Of a stretch of DNA of 64,000 nt, positions 1-11,629 are shown piece by piece. Both the position numbers and the translations under genes were made by a program. This DNA comes from Rachycentron canadum (lineage: Eukaryota > Chordata > Actinopteri > Carangiformes > Rachycentridae). How positions within the stretch are numbered: the first letter of the stretch is position 1; the number at the start of each line of letters is the position of its first letter. The notes under the pieces are model-generated. The model had not been told where the DNA came from. It ran no database searches and worked only from the letters and a program-made list of their open reading frames with translations. The DNA lies in contig CM076659.1 in assembly GCA_038496675.1 (NCBI GenBank), forward strand, positions 3,012,754 through 3,076,753. The letters run 5' to 3'.

Positions 1-426
1 ATCTAACAGTGTGATATGTAATAATATTTCCTTTCTGCAAAACAAGTGCCTTAACATTTACGACCTTATATACCTCATATTCTGCTGAATAATAATCGTA
101 CACATTGACTCAAATATGACACTAGATTATTCTATCTTCTTTTCCCATTCAAACCATCACCAACAACAAACATCACAAATGCACAAGCCTACACGAGCCA
201 CAGTCACATCCACACTGTATGAGACTTGACCATGTTTAACCAGTAGGTCACACCTGTTCCACTGGAGCTCTGATGCAAAGCCTCACTGGAGGAGTCTCCT
301 GTTTCTAGGTTTTACATATTCGTTACATCCTGTACAATGTATGGGAAGACATCTGTGAACAGCTCTTCCCTTATTGGACTGTGGCCTTAGGGCCTTTGTT
401 ATGATTGGATACTTACAAAAGCCAAA

Positions 427-448
427 CCCCCCCCCCCCCCCCCCCCCC
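427..448. repeat. Poly-C tract (22 nt)
   Basis: An uninterrupted run of C lies about 75 bp before an N-gap; a run of 14 G lies at 912-925 on the other side. Such runs often stop short-read assembly, which may explain the gap. Confidence 0.95.
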
Positions 449-521
449 TCCATGTGTCTCTCGTTCTAAAGGTCTGCTCCTGCATATTAAACAGTCTCGA
501 GCGTTGCAGCAATCAAACGAA

Positions 522-843
522 NNNNNNNNNNNNNNNNNNNNNNNNNNNNNNNNNNNNNNNNNNNNNNNNNNNNNNNNNNNNNNNNNNNNNNNNNNNNNNN
601 NNNNNNNNNNNNNNNNNNNNNNNNNNNNNNNNNNNNNNNNNNNNNNNNNNNNNNNNNNNNNNNNNNNNNNNNNNNNNNNNNNNNNNNNNNNNNNNNNNNN
701 NNNNNNNNNNNNNNNNNNNNNNNNNNNNNNNNNNNNNNNNNNNNNNNNNNNNNNNNNNNNNNNNNNNNNNNNNNNNNNNNNNNNNNNNNNNNNNNNNNNN
801 NNNNNNNNNNNNNNNNNNNNNNNNNNNNNNNNNNNNNNNNNNN
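522..843. other. Assembly gap (322 N)
   Basis: The unresolved sequence lies between a poly-C run (427-448) and a poly-G run (912-925). No open frame that crosses it should be trusted. Confidence 1.
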
Positions 844-911
844 GGGTAATGCATGGGAACTGTCCCCGGTGCTGAAATGTGGAAAAGCTGCTTTCTAACA
901 GCTCCAAGTTC

Positions 912-925
912 GGGGGGGGGGGGGG
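912..925. repeat. Poly-G tract (14 nt)
   Basis: A run of G lies 69 bp after the N-gap, mirroring the poly-C run before it. Confidence 0.95.
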
Positions 926-1315
926 TGGCATGCTGTTGTTCGCCACCTGACCCACATCTGAAACAATCGGTATCAGTAGTTCCACTGGAACAGGTCAGTC
1001 AATGACCTGCTTTCCAATGAGAGAAAAAATAAACCCAAATGATTCATTTATCAATTTTCAAACTCCACAGCAGAGGGAGTGTAGTATAAGCTCAAACAAA
1101 TGCCTTCTAGGCTGTTGAGTTTTTCCACACAGATTCTGTCCTAAGTCCGTTATTTGGCATTCTGATCACAAAGCCAGGGGAGGGAGATTCTCTACCATGT
1201 AATTCTTCCTGAGCCAAGTCAAAAAGATTCTCATTAAAGTACTTTTTATATCCCTAACCTCAGTTTCCAGGGACAATTGTATTGGGTTGTCATGCTATTT
1301 GTAGACTAATAACCT

Positions 1316-1360
<45 letters not shown>

Positions 1361-1375
1361 CAGACACACACACAC
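1316..1375. repeat. (CA)n microsatellite
   Basis: About 21 CA units are followed by an imperfect block (ggcagacacacac). This is a typical fish dinucleotide microsatellite and is probably polymorphic in length. Confidence 0.95.
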
Positions 1376-2109
1376 ATTTGCCCCATAAGAACGGAATGTA
1401 AAAGAGTCTGGATCAACAGGAATTGGATATTGCATTGTGCCTTTCAGACACCCCCCCAATCCCCCACCACCACCCATATTCTTTGAAATGATTTGTTGCA
1501 TTATTCATCTTTCAAAGCTGTCATGCTTTGTGGCTGTCAGTTAGCTCAACATCACAGATGCAGCATGAGATGGATCCTGACGCTGTATATTGCAGACAGC
1601 TGATCTAACAAGGAATTCAGCTGTATCTTTTAGACACCAGGAGGGTGGTAGAGCTATGTCATTTAGTGGTGTGACTGCCTAGAACGCTACTTAACACCAA
1701 GAAAATACAGAGCACCACCATCACATGTTTTTACGACATTGTCACAGCAGCTGAAACGTGTAACTTTGGTCATGCAGACTTTGCAACTTGTTACCCTGGT
1801 CCACCTTCACAGCACACAAACAGGGGCTTTCATGTCATTTCAATGCTTCCACTTTGTGAGTTACACATCAGAGCCTCACTCATGGAGTCTCCTTACTTGT
1901 AAATGCTGTGAATTACAAATGTTCAACTTGCAGTCTGCCAGTAATTCCTCTCAGTTTGACGTGAAAAGATTATGCAACAGGTCCAGTAACTTGCAGAAGC
2001 CACACTACGCTATAAGGGTCATTGTAGCAATATATAGTGTTTTAGATGAGGCCAACAGGAGAATGATGTCACAAGTCCGTAAATAAGGGTCCTTTTCTCG
2101 GGCACTGCA

Positions 2110-3235
2110 GAGACCAGGCGGGTGTGGTGACTGCATTAGTAGACGCGCAATCCCCGGCGCAAACGCTCGCCCAACACCATAACGTGGACGCTCCTGTGAC
2201 GGCTCCCCACCGTCGCTACGGCTTCCTTCTACCAGTCGGACGTGTCCTGAAGTTCAAATCATTAATCTGCTGCCTGGAAATCTGACAAATTCGCCGACCT
2301 CGCTTTACTCTCTGGCAGCCACAAGGTGCCCATTCACGGCGCGCCTCCCCAAGCCCCCGTGTTTGATAGAAAAATACATGCACAATGACAATCTGACATC
2401 TGCTCTCCATCTGACAACGGCTCAGTATCCTCCACTGACACCCCCCCTGAGCACCCCATGCCTTTTTTTTTTTTTTGCACGCCGCTCCCCCTCTCCCCCC
2501 CCACATTGTGCCCCACTCTTTCTCATTCCTATGCGGCTTTTTTCGAGCCAGCTCATTTCCACACACACGAACAACAACGGAATTGAACAGCGGCTTCATA
2601 AAATATGCAGGTGAAAAGGCAACTCGGAAAGCACCGACATCTCAAGCACAAACACTTTTCATGCTCTGCTGAAAACTGACCTCCCAGTCTAACGAATCCC
2701 ACTCTTCGGTAAACATCCGGAGGATTTCTTTTCATCCAAAAAAAGCGGACCAGGCGCAGCGGCTCTATGGAGCGACTGGGCGATGCGATGCCATTGCGCT
2801 TTTGGTATTATCCTCATGAAATCACTTTGAACGGGGGGACGTCGTCTGAGGAAGGCATCACGGCGGCGTCGACACCAAGTTGAGCGACACAGAAGAAAAC
2901 GATGCTATGTTTCACAGTCCAACATTTCTTTTTCTTTTTTTTTTTTTTTTTTGCTCGGCTGATGGTTGCAACCAATTAGAACACCACTTGCGCTCGGAGG
3001 CGAACAGCTCCTGACAAGGCGCTCCTTCTCCTGAGCATCGCCTCTATTTCAGCTGCTGTGCTGCTTTTCGGGAAAAGGTGGCAGACTACACAACACACGC
3101 AACTTCTCATTTCCAGGATATGGGGGGAATTTAGCGTGGCGCAGACTCCAAAAGCCAATAAATCCCCGTAGCGCATTTGACAAATCCTTCCCCTCCGCTG
3201 AAGGGGCAACAATAAGGGAAGCTTTTAAAGGTCCC
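2110..3235 (-). promoter_or_regulatory. CpG-rich block, candidate internal promoter
   Basis: CpG dinucleotides are frequent here (for example gacgcgcaatccccggcgc near 2141, ggacgtcgtc near 2837, cacggcggcgtcgac near 2860 and ggcgcagcggctc near 2752), while flanking intron sequence has few. CpG islands usually mark promoters. The block lies just downstream of the GPS exon in gene direction and upstream of the unseen 7TM exons, where a promoter for a short, ectodomain-free ADGRA1 transcript would be expected. I could not identify a convincing first exon, TATA box or donor. Transcription could also run on the plus strand, or the block could be an unmethylated enhancer. The strand given is inference. 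Confidence 0.5.
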
Positions 3236-3332
3236 TGCATGAAGTGCTTCTTAAAACACGTGACTCCATCTATTCCGTGGTGAAAGAGATGCATTTGATC
3301 CATAACAGGCCCTAAGCAGTGGGAGACACGTT

Positions 3333-3369
3333 ATGTGTGTGTGTGTGTGTGTGTGGGGGGGGGGGGGGG
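3333..3369. repeat. (TG)n followed by poly-G
   Basis: About 11 TG units run straight into 15 G, 54 bp from the donor of the GPS exon. On the coding strand this reads as a C run followed by CA repeats just inside the intron. Confidence 0.95.
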
Positions 3370-3422
3370 CATGGACGTGCTAAAATGAATGACACCGGTA
3401 TACCACACAGCAGACTACTCAC

Positions 3423-3631
3423 CATTAGCACAGCAAAGTTATTATGATGGGTGCAATGAATAGTGGTCGTGTTGCCCCCGGAGCCTGTTATGTGGCAGCC
3501 CTCTGCCCTCCAGCCACCGTGTCCATCCAGCAGGTCAAAATCCCAATAGGCTGCGGTGGGGTCTACACCCAGTGCGAAGTGTCTGAGAGCAATAGTAACG
3601 GAGTGCACGGCGCTCCCGAGGCTGCACCCAT
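3423..3631 (-). CDS. adgra1: Exon: end of GAIN domain with degenerate GPS, ADGRA-type receptor
   Basis: 209 bp, local residues 381-450. The acceptor follows gcttttcttgcag; the donor is gtgagt directly after the ATG of Met450. The peptide has W-D-F-D-L-L-D-G-H-G-G-W (410-421), then G-C-H-I, N-T-T-T (sequon at 434) and C-T-H-H-N-N-F-A-V-L-M at the end. This is the GPS: the tryptophans, Cys426 and Cys440, and F-A-V-L-M are kept, but the usual His-Leu/Thr cleavage tripeptide is His-His-Asn. Autoproteolysis is therefore unlikely, as also expected for A2 and A3. The next coding exon should start the first transmembrane region and is not visible. The human short ADGRA1 product, as recalled, begins with a Met that aligns with this final Met450. 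Confidence 0.93.
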
Positions 3632-4084
3632 CTGCAAGAAAAGCAACACATTCAATTAAGGAAGCCAGGTGGAAAGTCTGGGAGTGCAGTGGCTGAAGAA
3701 GCATGGACATGTGGCGAGCACGTTCACAGACAAAACTCCCGCATGCAACCTCACACACATGCATTAGCGCGCGCGCGTTATGTAGACACGGCTCCAGTGC
3801 CAAGTGTCAGACAGCTGTGTGAAGTGTTGTAGATGAACTTTAACCTCATATAGAAGCATTAAATCGACCCCTTTTCGCGACTGTCTTCATTTTTTTTTTG
3901 TGAAACAATTTCATTCATTCAAATGTATAAAAGCAAGAGTTTTCATTCATCTGCGGGAGCATGGAGGCTGTGGAGCTTGTGCATTAACATGTTGCGCAGA
4001 ACAAGCTGATGCTCTGTGTGGAAGCATGTTTACAGTACAGCGCTGACATCACAGGCATGATGATAAAAATGGATTTCCTCTTAC
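3632..4084 (-). other. 453-bp intron between the two GAIN-B/GPS exons
   Basis: This is a short GT-AG intron, phase 1, that splits the codon of Asp381. It contains a CG-alternating stretch (gcgcgcgcg near 3769). I see no other feature. Confidence 0.85.
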
Positions 4085-4295
4085 CTAATTTGGTGAAAGC
4101 AACTGGTGTTGAAACGCTCCGACGCTTCCCATCGTCTGCGAGATTTGACGAATTCCCCGTGCAAGGGAAGAGTTTCCCATTGCGAAACACGATGAACTGC
4201 AGCTTGCAAGTGGAGTTATCAACAGATTGCAGCGCAGAGGAGGAGATAGGCGTACCAGCCAGCGGTAAATGGATTGAGGCGACTGCCACTGAGTT
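4085..4295 (-). CDS. adgra1: Exon: GAIN subdomain B, ADGRA-type receptor
   Basis: 211 bp, local residues 311-380 plus the first base of Asp381; starts in phase 0. On the minus strand the acceptor is a 14-T run followed by gttccatccgcag; the donor is gtaagag. The peptide starts N-S-V-A-V-A-S-I-H-L-P and includes C-K-L-Q-F-I-V-F-R-N-G-K-L-F-P and N-L-A-D-D-G-K-R-R-S-V-S-T-P-V. The last block is almost the same as in human A3, and the N-S-V-A start resembles A2. There are two sequons (N-S-T at 337, N-S-S at 358). This is the beta-sandwich part of GAIN that packs against the tethered peptide. The frame joins exactly with the exon at 51787-52020 on one side and 3423-3631 on the other. Confidence 0.93.
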
Positions 4296-4638
4296 CTGCG
4301 GATGGAACAAAAAAAAAAAAAAGACAGGAAAATAAAAATTAAATAATGTATCCGAGATGCGCAGGAAGGAAGAGGAGAAAAACAAACTCCCACAGCAAAG
4401 ACGGACAAATTGCTTTCCTCTCCAGGAGTGGAGGCGACCATAGACCACAAGTGACCAAGGGAATGAGAATCACGTTTGAAGCGCTCTAGTGCGCCTATTT
4501 GGTCAGGCTCCCTGCCGCAGAGGTGGAAATGGTTCTTACCATTTCAGCTTGAGGGCACATCAACACTGCAGCTTGATTTAAAGAGACAACTGGTCTGACT
4601 TTATCTTCTTTTCACCAACTATAAACACCAGAGAAGAG

Positions 4639-4666
4639 AAAAAAAAAAAAAAAAAAAAAAAAAAAA
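4639..4666. repeat. Poly-A tract (28 nt)
   Basis: First of a cluster of long homopolymers within 400 bp; see also 4723-4749, 4821-4852 and 5015-5038. Confidence 0.95.
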
Positions 4667-4722
4667 CATCCCTGACAACATTTGGGGGAGAAAAGAGGTT
4701 TCTGGGAAAAAGGCATGGATTG

Positions 4723-4749
4723 AAAAAAAAAAAATAAAAAAAAAAAAAA
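4723..4749. repeat. Poly-A tract with one T (27 nt)
   Basis: An A run interrupted once by T, in the same homopolymer cluster. Confidence 0.95.
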
Positions 4750-4817
4750 TCAAGGTGTAGACACGCGCCATCTTTGAGTCCAAGTGATCCAGTAAACTTG
4801 CTTTTTATTGCTTTAAG

Positions 4818-4820
<3 letters not shown>

Positions 4821-4852
<32 letters not shown>
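4821..4852. repeat. Poly-A tract (32 nt)
   Basis: An uninterrupted A run. It may be the tail of an old retroposed sequence, but I recognise no retroelement body beside it. Confidence 0.95.
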
Positions 4853-4853
<1 letters not shown>

Positions 4854-5014
4854 ACAATCCCCAATGCAGGCAAAATCCCACTAGAGCTGCGTTCAAGCTC
4901 CACAATCCCTCTGATCTGTTATGACCTGTGGGTAAGAATTTTACATACTGAACTAGTCAGAAGTCTCTGCCTCTTCTGTCCCAAGAGAATCTGAGCTGAA
5001 ATCAGGATCCAGCC

Positions 5015-5038
5015 TTTTTTTTTTTTTTTTTTTTTTTT
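5015..5038. repeat. Poly-T tract (24 nt)
   Basis: A T run that faces the poly-A runs to its left. The stretch between could be a small retroposed insert, but no target duplication is evident. Confidence 0.95.
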
Positions 5039-8000
5039 GAGCTACACAAAAAACAGCTACAGGAACTTTTGGCACAGCTCAGGGTTTAGTGAATCAACGC
5101 CCCTGGTGGACAGAAGTGTTGCTCAAGGGTGTGTGTACTCGCTGCTCTGAGAGGGCAGGCAGCACTTAACCCTGCCCAAAAGATCAAGTTTAATCAAAAA
5201 AAGTGCCTCCAAAGTGACACAGTCAGCATGTTGGGACCCACACATGTGGCCACACACTCAGCTCTGGGCATCCTCTCAGCTGATGTAACCTGCAGCCTCT
5301 GATGTGTTCAATATTTCATACGTAAAAGCAGAGAAATGGGACTACAGTGGACATGCAGTGGAAAATAAACATGAGGATCAAAAGGAAAATTACCCACTAG
5401 ATACAGTCAGAGACCTGCATCACAGTATGAACCATTAAAGTGCATAACAGTATATTGATATCCTCTTTTTGCTAATTAAACAGAAGTTTTTTCAAATAAA
5501 AATCACAGCCGAGGCAATAACACGTTTCTGCACGAGAACCGATTTCTAGGAAGGAGCTGAAGACACTGAAGTTCCCCACATATTCATTCAGTCACCGACC
5601 CTAATGGCGAACAATGTTAATGGCGAGGCTGGCGATGAAATGTCTTCATAATAAAGATAATGATCGCTGTACATGGGGGCTCGCTTTGCAAATGAAGTCT
5701 GTTTTGTTCAGCTTTCAATCACGTCACCCTTTCAGCGTGAGAGGATCAGCACTTTGAGCCTAAAGGGGAGGGAAACTTCCTGCCCAAGATGGATGTGGAT
5801 GCCCATAAAGTGCCCTTACAGTTAATGGGGAGCTGCTTAGTCAGACGTTCAGTCCAATCAATGTCTGGGAGAAAGATGGCCAAATTTCTTAATCAAGTTA
5901 AACAAGAGCTCATTTGTCCATTCTTATGTTTCTTATTCTGGCTGCAGTGTTACAATGTTTGCTAACGTGTTGGCCCACTGGTGAAGACAGGCTTTGTGGC
6001 CCCTCAGATGCCACAGCCTTTCTGGGTTGTTTTGATGCTCCTGGCCCTTCTATAGCGGTGGCAAAGAGCAACAGCGTGCTAAAGCTCAATTACTTTGCAT
6101 TACAGCCACCAAATGTGAAGAGCCAGAGGTGATTCTACAGCATCGGGTTTGTTGGCTATTAGTTTCTGTATTGACTCACTCTTGAAAGACTATTGATTTT
6201 TATCCTGCGGTGCGTGTATGTGAATGGACACGAAGAAAGACACAGAAGCCTTCCCTTGAAATTTATGTTGCATCATTTCCTCTCTCTGAACGGCTTAAGC
6301 CCGGCAGTCTGTTGCCAAGACGTCACAGGATACAGACATCAGGGATTGAGTCAGAGAGGATTTCAGCCTCCTTGACAATCGGCAGAGTTTAACACAGGTC
6401 TGGCACGCTATTCCAGGGGTCCTTCCTCATACGGTCAGCATGGGTGCCAGGTGACCACCTTCCCCAGGGGATATGTTTTTTTTTTAAAGTGTACAACCTA
6501 CAAAAAGAATCTTATCTCGTATACTTGTCTCTTCATCTCTTTCTACATCTTTTATCCTCTTTTATGTGGCGTATCAAAGGGATTTACAGCCCAAAGGGTG
6601 TGCTATAAGCCACGGTGTGTGCAAGGTCTCGTTCTAAGCTACAATCTCTGTTCCTCCTGAGCAACCTAAACAGCTACATTTCCTCAACCCCAACACCACT
6701 GGGGACCTCACACTTCAGAGTTGATTTAGCTGGATGTACCTCAGCCATCTGACCTTCCTCTAAGCCCCTCCCTCTCCACCAGGGCAGCATGCTGTAGCCT
6801 TAGTAACCATAATCGCACCCTCCACCTCTCGATCCAGCCCGGTGGTCGTTCTCCTTTTCCTTTTTTTTTTTCTCTTTGCTTATTCCTGTCCTTACAGAGG
6901 GCATCCAGGTGAATGTCAGCAGTCACCTCCTATTTCAGGCTGCCCACCTCCCTCCTCCACCACAGCCCTCCCTCCGTTCTCCTCCACCTGCTCCTTGATG
7001 CACAGCCCTGCTTGATAGAACCACAGAACTGCAAAACAGCCTGCAGGGCAAAACACAACAGCAGCGTTTGACCCGGGGCAGCAACCAAATCATAGCAAAA
7101 ACATCAGCCTTAAACATGGCTCCTTGATATCACAGGGGGATTATCGCCGGATGTGTTTAGACAAAGGTGAAAATTAAGAGTGCCAGTGTTTTGTTTTTTT
7201 TGTTGTTGTTGTATAACCCAAAATTAGAAAAAGCCACAGGTCTGTGCCTTTGTAGATATATCTGTGGGAGAGATAAATTTATTTATTTGTGCAGGCGGCA
7301 ACTTGAAAAATGAACTATGAATGAAATGAATTTAGCTCAAAGGGCAGCTCGGTGAGCTCGGCCCCAGCCGAGAAGAACTGCTGACGAGCATGATGGGAGA
7401 TTTGCATAATTCTTTTTTGTTATCACCGGCAGTCCTGTCAGCGCATACGTGGTCAAAGACACAATGACCATGACAAATAGGTAGACATCAGGAGACTTCA
7501 GGGGGCCATTTCTACCCATGATGCTTTGGAGGCTGAAAATAAATCGGTTTGCCCAGAAGTAACGTTTAGCAATAGCTCATACACACGCCTCTGCTGGAGC
7601 TGCCGACAGGGTTTGAACATATTTGTGTTGCTTGACATGAAAATATAAACAAAGGACACATAATTCTGCCACGTTTGAAGCTTAACAGGCATTTTTTCCT
7701 CTTGAACATTACCATGTTGTAGTGTTGTTAGCATTACTTATCAAGAGAAATTAAACAGTCCTACACGGTTGCCATGCCAACAGGAGTCTGTTTCCTCCAG
7801 AAGGGTTGTGTTGGTTGGTTGGGGTGGGGCGACCATTAGAGCAGATTTGAAGCAGGAATTCAGGCTCTTTGGAGAGGCAGAGCTGTACTTCAGCTGTCAG
7901 CTACACTCTCCTCAGTCAGCTCTGACTCAAACTGTCACATCACAGGGTGGTGTCTCAACAAAAACATTCAAGAGGCTGCAACAGATGGACAGCATTGTTT

Positions 8001-9449
8001 GATTAAAAAGGCATTGTGGATTAGAAATTAATGAATTCATTGTGTGTAAAAGCATAACTAATATATTAGCTGCAGGGTGATTGATAATGAGCCAAAAGGA
8101 GGGAAGTCTGAGACAGAAAAGATCCTAGAAGAGAAATTCACAGATTTTTAGTATTAATTAATGCAAATGTACAACTCTCAATAGAACATCATTGGCCATC
8201 TTCATTTTTCATGTAGTTCCTCTCATTGGTCTCCTGACACCACATCAACGTAGCCTACATCGCCATTGTTAGTGGAGGCAAAGATGGTTGTGACTCAGTG
8301 TAGGATGTCTCCTGAAAGAACATTTTTTCATGCTGCATTGTAATGATGAGAAACATTTCTAGCAAACATTTTTCCATTTGTCTGAGTCACCCCCCCCCCA
8401 TTTATTCTTAAAGGGTAGGTTAACCTTAATCAAAGCACATGTTACCTACAACTTCCTGCACCTCTGTATCAAACCATGCAGTTTCTGTTTCATGTGCAGA
8501 GATTTGAAGATATTCAACTATGAACCATGTTCTTGGATAGAAAGTAGTTCACAGTGAGCTCTGTGAATTCATCCACAGTGATAGGAATATAATATATAAG
8601 AAGCATCCTTACATCCCGTCAAAATGTTGGTGTTGGACGATTCAGCAAAACTCCACTTCATGTTAAAAAAAAGGATAAAGACATTTTTTGCAATATCTGT
8701 ACTTGGCAATTACAATAAAAGACCTTTTTAGAGGAAGCAGCAGTAAGACCAGACTAACAAGCAGTGACTACTGGCCCTGGAGAGGCACACCAGAGACTCC
8801 ACAGGCCCCTGTAGCAGCAGGGGGCAGCTGCCCTGACTTGACCACCTGTTAACCTCTGTCTCCACTTTGCTCTGCTAATCTGAATTTCAACCAAATCTTC
8901 ACCTCCACCCCTCTGCTGCTTTTGCCCCACTTCAGCTACACTACACTCATTCGTTGAGTGTTGCCCCAGTCACCGTTGCCTTCAAAACAGACAAACGGTT
9001 GATAAGGCAGCGTTTACAACCAGCAGTGGTGTCCACTCATGCATTTGTTGCCAGATTTTGAGACTTTTTTCAAAAAAGCAAATACTGGCAAGCAGCTATT
9101 TAGATAGTCAGCAGTATTGTCCTATGAGCAAGAGCCACGCAATTAACTCTTACGAGTCCTTGATCCTACCAGCGTCATAAAAACGTGGGTGGTTCAAGGC
9201 ACCACAGTGTAAAAACAAAGTCAGGAAAGTTGCCATCAACTCACGTCGAAGTTGTGTTTTATTCAAATACAGCCAAAATATCCCAAGACTCCTATTCAGG
9301 CATATACTAGGCATTCTGTTGCTTCTAGCCTTCTCTCCGACTTATTATTTTAAAGGTAAATATAACTGAAATCACATGACAACAGTTGTCAACTACATCC
9401 TCAATAACACTGACCATCTTCCTCCCACGGTAAGGTTAACTGGTGACTT

Positions 9450-9592
9450 TGAAATTGACCATAGGTGTGAATGGTTGTTTGTCTCTATGCGATGGACTGG
9501 CGACCTGTCCCTCACCCAATGTCAGCTGGGATTGGCTTCAGTCCCCCTGCGAACCAGCACAAAGGTGGTATAGATAATGGATAGATGATTTG
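9450..9592 (+). repeat. SINE-like percomorph interspersed repeat, truncated copy
   Basis: Contains gatggactggcgacctgtcc, then cccaatgtcagctgggattgg and a tail of gataatggatagatg. These phrases are typical of a repeat found very widely in percomorph genomes. Related copies are at 33336-33545 (same strand, longer) and 46660-46722 (opposite strand, tail only). The family name was not checked. Confidence 0.75.
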
Positions 9593-11605
9593 ATTGATTT
9601 TTATTTTGAAAATATCTAAACCAATTTGAGCTGTGTTGGCCCGACTAAGAACGGGAATGTAGTCTTTCTGTACCAGTGTCAAGACTGCACGCAAGAAACA
9701 TAGTGAAAGAAGAACGGCGACAAGTGTGAATGAGATCAATGCAGCTTCACAGGTTATTGTAATTATGTATATATCATCTTTTCCATCTTAAATTTACCTT
9801 CATTTTAGATTCCTGTATCAACAAAACTGGAGACCTCCTCTCAGTAAAAGGTTTGTTCTCTGCTGAGCAGTTCAATGTAAAACAAAAGTCTGATATCTAT
9901 GTACTGTTGTAAGACAGTGCTATTGAAAACATATCTGTGTCTCTATTCTCAGAATAAAGGCTTGGATGCATCATTAAGTAAATAACCTTCATATTCTTGT
10001 CCATGTACTTTGAGGAAATGGCTCTTCTGCAAGCGCCTACAAAGAGCCGAACCCCGAGTCTTTTATCTATTCATGTATTCATTCGTTCTAAACCATTCAT
10101 TACCTGTTTATTCACCAATATGCTCACTCTCAGTACTGCTGAACCAGTTATAATTGGCCTGTTTGTGAATAAGACTGATTTGCCATGACTGGAATCCCAA
10201 GAAAAAAAGTCAGCATCCGGTCCATAACGATGTACCTTACCTAAAGTATACACACACAGATACACAAATACACACACAGAGCCGTGCAGTCATTTTGGAG
10301 TCAATCCAGGTTGTGATTTACTGTCACCACATCTTTTCTCCTGCGCTCACGCTTCTCAAGTTTGATTCAGCTGCAGGGAGACAGGATTAATGGGCAGTCA
10401 TTTGGTTCAGCAATAACAGTTGGCTATCACACAAAGTGGGTGTGCTAGGCCTGCCTGAGAGGTGACACGGTCATAACTTCGGATTAGGCTGCAGGGTCCT
10501 ATCCTGCTCTAAGTGTATAATTGTTTCCCCCTTAATTCACTACATCTATTATCTCTGTGTTTTCAGTTACTCCCAGCTTAACCTTTACTCATTTTGAGTC
10601 ATCAGTCCAATACAATCAAGGTCATTCATTAAGAGATTTCTCTTCTGCTCCACCTGTTGGATGGTGTATTTCAGACACTGTCTTTAACTGTACCGCTCAG
10701 ATATCAAATGCCTCGACTTGTCCAGTCACTCGCACCGCAGTCAGAGCCGTACCTTTAACCAGAAAGTGTGTATTCCACTTGAACCAGATGATTAAAGAAG
10801 ATCTCCATTTGAAGAGAGAGGGGGTTGGTGGGTGGGGTAGAACAACTGCGGTCTCTTTAGGCCTTTTCAGATTGTAATTTGAGATTTGGCTCGGAGGTGA
10901 AATGATTGTGAACTGATGTGTGTGCTCCGCAGATTGAATCATTCAATTACTTTTCAGCCGCTATTTGATTTTCTGTGTGTGTGGTGTTTATGACAGTCTC
11001 TCAGTTTTGGCGAGCCAAGACTGAGTATTGATCTCATAAACATATGCCATCAAACGGTTTGCAGTTTGAGGGAAAATTGACTCAACAAATTAACTGGAAT
11101 GAAATAATTACACTGCGGAGTGTAACCCTAACAGTTAACATTCATGCTGTAATGAATCCAACTGGTGTAAAACAAACACACACGCAGATACAAAGGGGGT
11201 TTGAGACGTGCATCTTGTCTCCTTTACATGACGTATAGCATGTATTAGCTGAAGTTAAATAACCACTGAGATATGTTGGCCCATAGTCCTTGCTCCCATT
11301 TATGATTCAGAGGCAAGAAGGTATAGCTAGTGCTGCCCAGGTGTCTCCATGGTAACCTGCTGATGAATCTGCGTGACTTAACAATTTCCCTCCACAGTGG
11401 CAGGGTAGGAGGGGTAGGGGGCGAGGGGGTTCTTCATGTGTTAAGTGCCTTTATATCAACATGGGTACACATGAATATGCATGACTGTGGGGAGCACAAC
11501 AAGCTACAGTGGGAGGACTGGATGGAGACCAAGACCACTTGGGAACATGATTAAGTATCCTCTCATCCTCCTCTTCAGCTTCTCAAAGATCAAACCGTTA
11601 AGATT

Positions 11606-11629
11606 AAAAAAAAAAAAAAAAAAAAAAAA
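11606..11629. repeat. Poly-A tract
   Basis: An A run of about 24 nt in intron sequence. Confidence 0.9.

Larger units (their letters stand above)
1..3422 (-). other. Intron after the GPS exon (3' end outside the window)
   Basis: I looked on the minus strand for the next coding exon, which should contain a His-Pro-Val-Val-Tyr-like start of the first membrane helix, and did not find it. It lies to the left of the window, or less likely in the N-gap at 522-843. The stretch holds homopolymers, a CA repeat, a CpG-rich block and a TG/G repeat, listed separately. I see nothing else in 1-420 or 1400-2100. Confidence 0.75.

Noticed and set aside
405..985. Long open frames on both strands across 522-843
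   Set aside because: They consist mostly of N and homopolymer codons; there is no real coding evidence.
2216..3303. Several short frames in the CpG-rich block
   Set aside because: Low stop frequency follows from GC content. No domain, and the frames overlap on both strands.
1..3422. 7TM exon of the receptor
   Set aside because: No minus-strand frame with the first membrane helix was found, so it is presumed to lie left of the window.
3312..3803. Reading the whole 163-residue frame as one exon
   Set aside because: The splice sites at 3631 and 3423 and the domain match stop at D381 and M450; residues beyond them are translated intron.
3871..3893. Possible short-isoform start reading Met-Lys-Thr-Val on the minus strand
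   Set aside because: It resembles the recalled start of short ADGRA1 only by chance. The frame meets a stop after a few codons, and it lies between two ectodomain exons rather than downstream of the GPS exon.
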